Of a DNA stretch of 64,000 nt, positions 50,121 through 60,900 are shown piece after piece; positions within the stretch are counted from its first letter, which is position 1, and every line of letters begins with the position of its first letter. The DNA is taken from positions 9,818,248 to 9,882,247 of the forward strand of contig NW_019211454.1 in the NCBI RefSeq assembly GCF_002443255.2, written 5' to 3'. The position numbers and the translations under genes are program-made. Source of the DNA: Varroa destructor. Taxonomy: Eukaryota; Arthropoda; Arachnida; Mesostigmata; Varroidae. The notes beneath the pieces are model-generated. The model had not been told where the DNA came from. It did not search any database and saw only the letters and a list, made by a program, of their open reading frames with translations.

Positions 50121-51710
50121 CTATCTCCCGGCGTTGACCTCTTCGCGAAGAGCCATCTCTGGTCGTTGGATTTTTTCAAGCATAATCCGTTTCGCAAGCT
50201 TCATATCTGCACGGCCCTGCGTAGCTATTTGAATGTGCGACATAAGAGGTTTCAGGACGTCCTGCTTCCCCACCTGAGCTTTACGAGCGTGTTTCGGATA
50301 AAGCCTTATGGCTTCTTCGCAAAGTGCTCCCAGCAAATTTTCATCTTTAATCATCCACCAGTTGTTTAGCTCGACAATTTCTTCTGGGTCTCGGCTACTT
50401 TCAATGACCTCCTGTAGCACTTCCAAACACTTCTTGATAGGTAGACGTCGCTCTCCAACCATTCGGATGAGGTCTGCAAACTGTTTAGGCGAAATGTGGA
50501 CGTCCTCGAATTCCATCGAATGTTTATTCATGTAGCCGATAATGTCAATCAGCAATATGTTGCTTGCTTGCTTTGCATATTCAATAGATAAGTAGTTCAT
50601 TGCTTGTGTAAAGAATTCGTACATGCCAGGCTCCCGAACAATAACCACACACTTCCAGAAATCCAGCCCGTATGTATCCATCAGGCGCTTGCGGAGCTCA
50701 TGAGGCAACGATGGTAATGAATGACGGAGCGATTCGATGCAAATGCCAGCCTGTTGCAAGTTAAGGCTAGGTATGTTTGGTTCGGGGAAGAAGCGGTAAT
50801 CCTGAACAATTTCCTTGTCTCGCATGACTACCGTGGACACTGTTTCACTGTCAAAGCTAAGAGTAACATTTTGAATTTTCAAGCCTCTTTTGACAAAAAA
50901 CATTTGCCGCCTAATCTCAAGGTCAATGGCACGTGAGACTGCTCGTAATGAATTGAGGTTCTTAACTTCGGTCCGAGTTCCTAAAGGAGTTCCAGGCTGA
51001 TGCACAGAAATGTTGGCATCAACTCGAACAGCGCCATCTTCCATACGCCCTGAGCATACTCCAATTGCTTTCACAATAGCAATAAGCTCTTTAACTAAAT
51101 CAGCTGCTTCCTTGCCACTTTTGAGGTCTGGAGCGAAGACAACCTCGAGCAGTCCGACGCCTGCCCGGTTGAGGTCGATTAGACTTACGCGGTTTTCGGC
51201 ATCGTGGACACTTCTGCCAGAATCTTGCTCTAGCTGAAGCTGGAGGATCTTGCACGACTTCTTCTCAGGCAAAGCGCCAGGACTTTCCATTTGATAGTAA
51301 TTCAAATTCCCCTTCCGCGCGATCGGATGAAATTGTTGCGTTATCTGAAATCCTGCCGGCATATCTGCGTAGAAGTAGTGTTTCCGGTCAAAGCGGGACA
51401 CGTTGTTCAGTTCTGCGCACTCCAGTGCGAGTGCCGTTTGTACAGCAGCTTCTACACAACGTCGATTTAGTACAGGAAGGGTACCTGGAATAGCGGCGTC
51501 AAATGCAGACACCTGTCGGTTAATACCCCCGCCTAAAGATGTCGAAGCGTTTGAAAATAGTTTGCTCCTCGAATTAATCTGTAGGTGCACTTCCAAACCA
51601 ACGACAGGCTCGAAATTTTCTGTCCATATCTCACGGCTGGAGGTGGCGCAAAGCTGGCGTAAGTGCTGCCGAAACGATGGACGTCCCAGACTCAATCGTG
51701 TGATATGCAT
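50121..51710 (-). CDS. GATB: Mitochondrial glutamyl-tRNA(Gln) amidotransferase subunit B (GatB/PET112)
   Basis: A single uninterrupted frame of 529 codons (human 557, bacterial GatB about 476). With subunits A and C the enzyme converts mischarged Glu-tRNA(Gln) to Gln-tRNA(Gln) in the mitochondrial matrix. GatB carries the kinase/transamidase cradle and the tRNA-binding tail. The first 25 or so residues, rich in Arg and Ser with no acidic residue until E27, look like a mitochondrial presequence. Family motifs occur in order: VGLEVHLQ (37-44), the DRKHYFYADMPAGFQITQ block (108-125), DLNRAGVGLLEVV (179-191), MEDGAVRVDANISV (223-236), RTEVKNLNSLRAV (246-258) and RFFPEPNIP (306-314). A helical YqeY-like tail follows. 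It is the only intronless gene among its neighbours. ATG 51708-51710 is well placed; no upstream extension is needed. The gene is head to head with ATRX. Confidence 0.97.
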   Translation of the reverse strand: MHITRLSLGRPSFRQHLRQLCATSSREIWTENFEPVVGLEVHLQINSRSKLFSNASTSLGGGINRQVSAFDAAIPGTLPVLNRRCVEAAVQTALALECAELNNVSRFDRKHYFYADMPAGFQITQQFHPIARKGNLNYYQMESPGALPEKKSCKILQLQLEQDSGRSVHDAENRVSLIDLNRAGVGLLEVVFAPDLKSGKEAADLVKELIAIVKAIGVCSGRMEDGAVRVDANISVHQPGTPLGTRTEVKNLNSLRAVSRAIDLEIRRQMFFVKRGLKIQNVTLSFDSETVSTVVMRDKEIVQDYRFFPEPNIPSLNLQQAGICIESLRHSLPSLPHELRKRLMDTYGLDFWKCVVIVREPGMYEFFTQAMNYLSIEYAKQASNILLIDIIGYMNKHSMEFEDVHISPKQFADLIRMVGERRLPIKKCLEVLQEVIESSRDPEEIVELNNWWMIKDENLLGALCEEAIRLYPKHARKAQVGKQDVLKPLMSHIQIATQGRADMKLAKRIMLEKIQRPEMALREEVNAGR

Positions 51711-54700
51711 GTTACTTCAGATGCAAACCTCTAAAACAAACTGAAAAACAACGATGTAAGAGACGACAGACATGTCCACGATGGCAGAGTTATTTTTGTT
51801 TGGCTTAATCTAAACCTAGACACGTTTTACGCCCTGTAAATCAACCATTAGATAAATGACAATATTTATTAGTTTAATTATATCGTAGCTCGGAAATATT
51901 TGCATTTGAACGTCTGACATAAATAAAATTGTCTTGGGTATCGTCGTTGCACATTGCTTTACAATACTGCTGCCCAACGAGAAACGAAGCCTGTAATTCT
52001 AGGTCACAACGATTGATATATTATTATTATTATATTGATATACTCTAATATATTTGTAGGCAAACAGGTGATTCTTTTTTTTTTCTGTATTTCATCGAGG
52101 TTTTGATGCTTAACGATAAAGGAGCATCGTAACCACCTCGTTGTTGTGGAACAACTTGGTCTGCTCTATGCAAACTGAAAGCAGGTTCTGTTTTATAATA
52201 GAAATCATTGGATTATCACTCTGGAGGCCGTATGGACTACTGCTATTACCGCATGTATGGTACTGGAAAGTTTCCTGTCGACAAATCGAAAGAACTTTGT
52301 AGCTTGAAAGTAAAATTCAGCTTATTAGAAATGACAAGTTTTGGTATTTTTTAAGAGCATGTCACATGTAGTTGTTTCTAGACGAAATTTGGCTACTTTA
52401 TTAGTACGACGTGTCGTTCGGACAGAACAACACTGGCGACAAATTCACCATAGTGTGAGTAACCGTAAAATATTACACTTTTAAATTTAAAATAGAAATT
52501 AAATAAATATGTATAAATAACCAGGTCATATAAAAGCCGGCCTTACACTAGGCAACAGAACCTTGTGTGTTTACGCTAGACGTATCATATTCTTTGATCT
52601 GCTAAACTTGATAATAAATTGTCATAGGGCATCACCTCTTCTAGTTCTAACCATAGCTTTATGAAGAATAGCACTTTCCTTTTAACTTTCTTGAATGACT
52701 GACTTCTTTGCACAGATTCATTAGTTATTCATATAGCTTTAGCTCGTGCCCATTTAACCCCATTTTGAGAGACTACATGCGTTAACGACACAGGTTTGTT
52801 CAATTGATATTTTCTCGAAAATGAATGCAATATCTTTTATTCCTTTCGGCTCTTTTGGTGAAAAGATCTTTTGATGGATACAATTGTATCATTTTTTCTC
52901 TTCAGACATCCCAAGTACATTCTATATTCATCATTTTAAGCTATTACGCTAAAAAGGCCAAGTACAATACTATTTTGCCGACGTGATAATTTGTACATTA
53001 TAAGATAAAGTCGTCAAAGAGTACATTTTATTCCCAAACGACGTAAGCGCAGCGATAATGTCGTTGGCACACTTTCTGCTACGGGTGTGGCTAATTGAAC
53101 AAGCTAAACAATTTAATCATAAACAAATGCAATTTTTTCCTAATAAGAAACGTAAATTTCTTGTTTCATAATGTAGACGTTTGTGATAACACAGGCCAAA
53201 TTCTGAACAACGGGTTCTACGTTCAATGAAATCGTCGGGACCATCATAAATATTTCATATAGAAAAGAAATTTTTTCATTCTATTCCATCAAAAATTCAG
53301 TATTCTAAAGGTATCTTGCAAAGATTTTGAATGCATTGTAATCGTCCTTCAAATTTAAGCACATCTTTCATATTTCATGTTACGACAAATTTTACGACAA
53401 AAAAAAGTCTATGCTGAACAAAGAAAGATAGACGAAACAATTCTGAGAATATTTATTGAACGACATTTTTGAAGAGCGATAGTTTCCTTATATCTCATGT
53501 TCAAGTATTTTGTATTTCTCTACTTCAAAATGCTTAATCTCATGTAATACATTTAACAAAACTTGTTTCTAAAAACTCAGACGTATAATGAGAACCAATC
53601 TTCTGTCAGCTGATACAATCAGTTATTTCTAACACACCTGACTCTAATCCACGGGCAAAACCTTGAGAAGCGCTTCTCACAGTTGCAAGAGTCTGTAGCA
53701 TCTCAATGTGCCATTGCGAATCACTATAAATTCGTTTTGTGGCACATCACAACAAACTGCGAACGAAAACATCTGCATAAAGGTAAGACAACACACGACA
53801 GCTGATCCTATCAGGCATAGCGCCACTATTTGAACATGTGGCACCGACGTCAGCCGATTGAACGGCCTACTTTCTGACTGCTGCTCTGACGCTTTCTCTG
53901 TTCTTACCAGATATTCCAAGCTGTAGATGTCGATCTTTTATCAGAGCATCCAGTACCGGCTGAGCGAGCGAGACAGTTAGCTTACAAGGGCATTCAAATA
54001 AAACTAGTAGCCACATATGAACGCTAAAGACCCTCTAGTGAAAAGCACCAAGACGATTGGCAACCGCTCTATGGCGCCATTTTGTTTCATCGGTGAAAGC
54101 TTTGCTTATGTGAAGCTCTCGGATCGGCGCTAGTGAGTCAAGGAGTGTGCCGAAACGAGAAGAGTTTGCCTGCTAGCGATTTGGACGCGGCGTGTGGCTC
54201 ATCCGTAATCTTTTGGCATGCGCGATTTGTAGGCAGGCGGCAAGAGTTTCTTAGACTCACCAACGTTATGCTATTCAGTAAGGGTAGGTACAGATTAGCT
54301 GCTTCGTCGAAAACTAGTCTGCGACAAATTGCCATATGAACAACGGGAACAGCAGATGCTATGCCTGGAACACTTCGGCTGCTGTAGCCACTCAATTTGT
54401 GGAGGTCGGTTGGGTAACGCTTGCGACTCAAATTATTGCTTACAACGAACCCAGCCTTGTACAGAACCCGTAGATCGTTCGTGTACTGGGTCAGATATCT
54501 TTGCCCGGCTTCGTTTTCTTGTTGATGCTTGGTGTCGTTGTTGCAGATGTCGAAGGAGAGTATGAAATCGTTTGGCGCCCGCGCCAACGTTACCAAAAGT
54601 GCTCCAATTTAAATGGGCATCAGTGATGCCTGCTGTGGGTGTCAGTTGTTAGAGCGAGGGTGGATGCTGTGTAGATACCTGAACTGCATCGAGACACAAA

Positions 54701-54951
54701 AGTTGTGATTCTGTAAACATGTTTCCCACATTACCTGCCACTTCCGTCAACGTACTTGCCTGTCAGTGTTATGTTATGAAGCGTCCAGTTTGTAGGTTTA
54801 AATAAAGTACGTTATATACACGTTTGTAGCACAAATTGCGACTGACTAATTGACAAGCCGTTGTCTCAGAATTGACATAGTGGAACAGCTGTGAAACTAA
54901 TATGGAGTTCGTGTTTTTGTGATTGTTCTCGGTGATGCTTTTATCAATCTT
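51711..54951. other. Divergent intergenic region between GATB and ATRX
   Basis: From 51,760 to about 53,600 the DNA is AT-rich and featureless. From about 53,680 to 54,650 G+C rises and open frames overlap on both strands. One, on the minus strand at 53919-53677, has a hydrophobic stretch like a membrane span but no ATG at its start. A donor-like CTA|GTGAGT at 54132-54133 (plus) could end a non-coding first exon of ATRX. A six-codon uORF (ATG 54902, stop TGA) lies 50 bases ahead of the ATRX start. Confidence 0.4.
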
Positions 54952-57900
54952 ATGGCTACTGAAGAAAAGAATTACATACGCGTGGTGAGGTGTACGTCAT
55001 GCCAGAATTCTGTGAACCACAACAATCGGAATGCGCTGTACAGACACCCCACCCTTAACGTTCTCATCTGCAAGGTTTGCGGCTATCTTATATTAATTTA
55101 TTCAAGATTTTATTAATAGCAATCTAGTTATATCGATGCATATTAGAACAATTTCTATAGCTCTGTTTTCCAATATTGCTCGGACATTATTACGGCAAAA
55201 TTAAATTATATCCAATACGATCTTGCATCAGCTTATAACCTAGCACTTAATCTAGTTCTAATTACTCGCAGGTTAGATTTACGAAATTACGATACGAAAA
55301 ACCCAATTCCGTGCCGCATCTCAAATAATCGTGGCATTTGCTCCGTTGAATATCAATTGTTGGCCGAATTTCTAGATCGGCTTTCAACATATGCAGAACC
55401 GTTCAATATCTTCACGGAAATCAGTCTAATTCTACAGACAGATCTGTATCAACCATATTGTTTGTAACTAGCCACTGTGACCGCTTACTGAAGAGCACTG
55501 ATGATACTTTCTCGAATTGATTTTACGGATTGTGTAATGCACCCTAATCAAAGTTAGAATAAGCAGGGAACCCCGCTTGGAAGCAAGAGGGAGAGAGAGG
55601 GAGGTCAGCTGCAAACCACAGGGGTCTGATTTGGACAAAGTCGGATCTGGAGGTAGTCTGCTGGGAGTCGCAGCGTCCAAAGTGAGGAGCTGGGGTCTGG
55701 AGGGTCGGTGGGGAGATCGCTATCCGTGATATGGTCGTGGGTCGCAGCCGCTTCTGTCGGGCTGGGACATCAGCATAGCGCAGCCATTGCAGCAAACACC
55801 AGGAATCGGGGAGATTACGCTATAGGCAGACAATCTTCTGCTACCTTGGTGTTTGCTCTCGGATGGTGGGAAGGGCCTGCAAATGCTTTGTGGTTGAAGC
55901 CTCTGCCGGCTTGCGTTATAAAAGTTGTCGACTTTTCCCAATATAAAACATACCTACAGAAAACGGCAATTTCCTGTAAGAATAGGTGCCAGTATCGTAA
56001 CATTGTGAATTAGCTACGTCACTCCGAGTCGGATTGTTCACCGCATGGAGTTAAACCTTTCGGAACAAACTGAAGCCTCTCGGATCCTTTTTGTTCGTGT
56101 GATTGAGTATCATGTATGTATCGCACTTTAAAGAGATCAGAAACTTCGTGAAAATTTTCTACAGGTTAGAACTTATCTTCCTCATTGATAGGTGTTTGTC
56201 CGTCGCTATACACCATAAATTAAAGTTCTGGTATTATTGTTGATCGACGGGGAAGGGTCGCTTATTATCTACTGAATAGTGATTCTTGCTATTGTGTAAC
56301 TGAGAGCAGAGTTACATGGCACAGGTTCACTTTACGGCAAAGTTAGGAAACAGTTGTAAGTCAAATTCTATGCAAATAAGGACACATTTGCCTCTGGACA
56401 TCGTGTCACGTTTTTATGTTGGCCATGACTAAAAGAGAACACTGTGTATTTTACTTCTGACCTTCCTAATTATCTTATTGAATATTAATATCCGAAATTG
56501 TTTTATATTTTTATGAGTTCGCCTGAGGCTGAATTTCAAGAACTTGTTGGAACATCAGCAGAAATAACAGCCCTTTGGCTGCAATTGATTTCACTATATA
56601 GTGATTACGACCGCGGCACTACTACGCATCAGTGATTTTCTGACGGCCGCACCAAAAAACTATCAATTCTATAGTATAGGTTTGTATTAAAACTGATGCA
56701 GATGTTTTAGAATTATACGTATACATATATTTATGTGTATATATACGTAATCCGTTTTTGACTGGTTTACCGCATTGCTTGTATGTCCTAAAATCATTGT
56801 AGAAATGTTACTCGTTTTACAAAGAAGGCGAATGGGAACGCGACAAAGATGGTCAGGATGAATATTGCCGATGGTGCGGTGAAGGCGGTCATTTGTATAT
56901 TTGTGCCTCATCGAGCTGCCTGATGGGTTTTTGTCGAAGATGCATAAAGACCAATCTTGGAAAATTAGAAATTGAGCGCGTTGAGGACGATGACTTCTGG
57001 CGATGCTACATGTGCAATCCAGAGCCGCTAAAGGTTAGTACTAGAAATTTTGAGTGCATTACGATTAGCATAAAGGAACTAGTATTTTACATGAGTAACT
57101 ATCGCTTATAGGAATACAACAGCTATGCGTTTTTTTCGTCAGTTTGATATTCCATCAAACTCTCTAGAAATCATCATACATAGTTTGCAATACGTAGTCT
57201 ATATCTGACTAAAATTTGATGAATCAGACATGAGAAGATGATCTGCGCTACCCAATCGTCCGCAGATTACAAACAGCAGTTGCTTATGGTAAGAACTAAG
57301 ACATGTCCCATTCGTTTTACATGTATGACTGACCCTGGTCCTGCTTGTTCCAGTCCAGCCAAGGCTATATCTACTTCATTTAGCAGAATCGCTTGGGCAG
57401 TGTCACTAATATTGCAATTCAAACATTTTTAGACAACCTTGTACTTTTATGAATAGCTCAAGTATCAAAAGGAGTGTATCCTTCTGTCATATCTATTAAC
57501 CGGAGCGTACATTTCAGGTAATTCAAAGCTGGACGAATTCGGTGTTTCATTTGCTGCAGACGAATGCAAAATCGAGACTGTGCGCAACTAAGCCCCCAGA
57601 TGCCCTACAAATTTATAGGCAGGAACTGTCGGACTCATACAACCTACTTGCGAATGCTTTACGTTATCCAAAAGGTGCGCTGTATGAACTGCATTATACT
57701 GTTGTATTATCTGAAAATAAAAGCTACAAATTTTTTTCTTTTTCTACGGGAAGGTGAATCGGAGCACGAATTGATTTTAGGCTGCCCTGCACAATTCTTA
57801 GATGATAAAGGGTGGCAGGTTTTTTTGTGATCAACAATTCTCTACAATGTGCAAGTTATTAAAGTGTAGCATCTTCATTTCTAATGTAGATGTAGTATCT

Positions 57901-60900
57901 TCTTTAAATAATTACAGGGCCGAGCATAAATCAAACACGCATGTCTCTATTAGAAATGTTATCACAGTTCAGACAATGCCTTAGTCTGGTGGAGAAGTTC
58001 GTAGAATCGGAAAGTTTTGCTCCGTTCGTCCAAGTTGTTGTCGGTGATAAAATGAAAACGCCGGCGCAGCAGAGCAACCAGTTATCAGCAGAAAGTGAAT
58101 CACGTGGTAGTTCAGGTCACGTATTAGACATCGACGATACCGTTACTAATGAGATTATCGAAGCTAACGGAAAGGATGTTAAGATCGCAAAGTTGGATAT
58201 AGGACGAAGGAATAGCAGCCGCTCTTCAGCAAAGGGAAAAGAGAACAGAGGTAAGATCAGTGAAAGAAGTTCTCCACATCAGGGAGTATCTCCGAGCACG
58301 TCTGCCCGCCTAAAAGAGGAACCTAAAGAGACCGCCAGTGACCATCGACCTCGAAGCTCATCGCCGTTATTCTACGACGCTAATGATACAAAGCTGGCCC
58401 GATCACCTTTTGCGGATTCCGACGATGACGACAGTGAAAACAATGACAAATTCGAGAAGTTTTGTTCTGAAGTCTCTAAATGCAAACCTGTGCCGTGTAC
58501 CTCGGTGTCAACAGTCCATGATGTTTCTTTCAACAAACAGGATGAGTCAGGCGAGCAAAGTGTTCCCTTTCAAGCATGCGAAAAGAGTACCGATGTCCAG
58601 CCAGTGCCGGACCAATGCCAGGAGAATTTGTCTCCGTCGTCGCCTTCAACGGCAGCAAGAGAAGCCGCAATTACTGCAACAATAGAAGATAACAAGCATG
58701 CCTTTGATGATGTTCCCAACGATGGTGGCTGCAACTTAGCTGATATTCCTTCTAGTTTTATTGTGGAAAGCGATATCGACAATGACCCCGTCAAGAAAGA
58801 CGAGGAAAATAACAAATCATGCAGTGATGGCGGCGGTGGCAGTAACAACAATGAATCTGGAGGTGATTCGGACGGTGAAAGCAGTGATGAAGAGAACAGT
58901 CAAAACGAAGGTGGGGATAACGGTAGAAAAAATGATAAAAAACCCTCACCGGAAAAGGAGAGCGGAAGCGGGAGACGTGGACGCGAAGCTGATGATGATG
59001 ACAGTCGTGGCGACGGCGGGGATGATGGTGGTGGTGATAATTACGACCCTAACGAGGTAGGATGAGCGCAAACGCACCGAAAGATTCTTTATAAATGTAT
59101 AAATTTAAAGATATTATTTAGAAAGAAAATATGATGAACTTCATAGGAATAATTTAATGCTGTTGAACAAATATTTTGAGCTTGCATCAATTATTGAAGG
59201 AATAACACAGTATGTACGTTTTTATTAAAGGGGTACACTTTTTTTGTACCTTCAGTTATTTTCTTCATGTAAACAAGTGCGTAGGATCACCTTTCTCTTA
59301 GGTGTAGCAGCAAGGATTTACTTTCACTAGAAATCTAACCGGGGTGAATCTTGCTAGATTTACCGACAATTCTCTCTTCAACAAGATTATGGAACAACAC
59401 GGCAAAAAGCACTCATTAACTTCAATGGTTCTTTCTTTGTTTTAATTCTTTATTTTCTGATAATTGTCTTTGCTAGTACCGAAATTTGAGCCAGGTAGCG
59501 TCCTTGTCAGTTATGGTTACCGTGGCGACACACTTAGAGATGCGTATCAGTCACCCAGACCACGCTAATATAAAGCGATGCGTACTTAGTTTGGTAATTC
59601 CCTTGCTTTTTTTTTTGTAACGTATCTAAAAATTTACGAATTTGGATACTTTCTGATCCGTATAGGGTGTACCTTCCTTGGACGAATTTAGGAAAAAAGA
59701 ACTGATTATTCGAGTATCTCGAGTAGAAACTCTACTCGCTAAACAGGAAGCTAAACTGCCGTTAACGAGGTACCCTGGTCCGAAAAGTAGACGAAACGAG
59801 CCGAACTCTGAGGACAATGAGGACAACGAGTTACTTCGTCTACTCGAAGATCCTGTTCGGAGGAGTGTACTTAAGGCCGACCTAGATCGTTCTAAGTCCA
59901 AGAGAACTCTCAGTAAAAAGCCGACTAGGCAAGCGACGATCAATAAAAGTAAACTGAACTTTGGCTCTATTTTCTCCGATTCGGACGAAGGAAGTCAGCG
60001 ACAGACGGTCGAAATCAGTGACAATGATAACGATGAAGTTAGGTGTGTATTTAGTTACTCCGCCTTGACAGAAGGTTTCCCCATATCTCTCTTTTTTTTG
60101 CAGGTACTGATTGTTGCATTTAAAGTTACGAATTAGAAAAATATTGCTATTACCATAAATACATTATAATCAGTGTCTCTTTTCGTAAATCGGCGGTTTT
60201 TCATATTTGTCTGGGAGATATACTGTCATCATTGTCGAAGGATTAAGTTTCGAATGTACATTTTGATTGTTAAAAACCTAAAACTTAGTACTTCTTAGTG
60301 ACTCCCAACGATATTTGACTGACTTTTATTTGTAGAGGCAATGATTCGGATTTCGATGCGGAAGTACTTGCGAAGTCTGAGAGCCCCGCCGGAGACGCCT
60401 CAGATAGTGACGTGGAGGTGATTGCTGAGGTAAAAGCTACAAGAAGGAGTGAAGCTGGCAAAAAGAAGTCGCTGCTCAAGGACAATTCTGATAATGATAA
60501 TGAAGACAAGATTGTCAAGAAAAAAGTTGTCGGGCATTCCTTACCCAGTATTCCCAAAGAGGAGGAAGATGACACCGTGGAAAAAAGTTCGAAAAAGAAA
60601 CGTAAAGCTGTCAATGACAGCGATTCTGATCCTGGGTAGGTTTTCTCAAAACGAAGTGGTCTTTATTATTTTTTGTTACTAAACTAATGAAAAAGTCACG
60701 TGTTATTTCACACGGCTCATGTAAATACCACTATACAGTAGAACTATATGATATATAAAACAAGTATTATAACATTTATCTCAATGTATAAATGTATGCA
60801 ATTATATAAACGTTTAATGCTTCATATAATGATAGGTTTTCGATTTTGCAAGCTTGTTCACTAATCCGATCTTGCTGCATTGGTCGGGATCATATTTACT

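Noticed and set aside
50308..51744. Plus-strand open frames opposite GATB
   Set aside because: These are antisense shadows of a 529-codon gene with strong family motifs.
53677..53919. Minus-strand frame with a membrane-span-like stretch
   Set aside because: It begins at a TTG rather than an ATG, is only 80 codons, and shows no family match or exon borders.
54138..54596. Long minus-strand open frame (152 codons) upstream of ATRX
   Set aside because: No recognised domain, overlapping frames open on the plus strand too, and no splice or start context. Likely a by-product of higher G+C.
58338..59060. Alternative frames across ATRX exon 4
   Set aside because: The acidic, repetitive coding sequence keeps the other frames open. 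Only the frame that joins the ADD and SNF2 exons in phase is credible.
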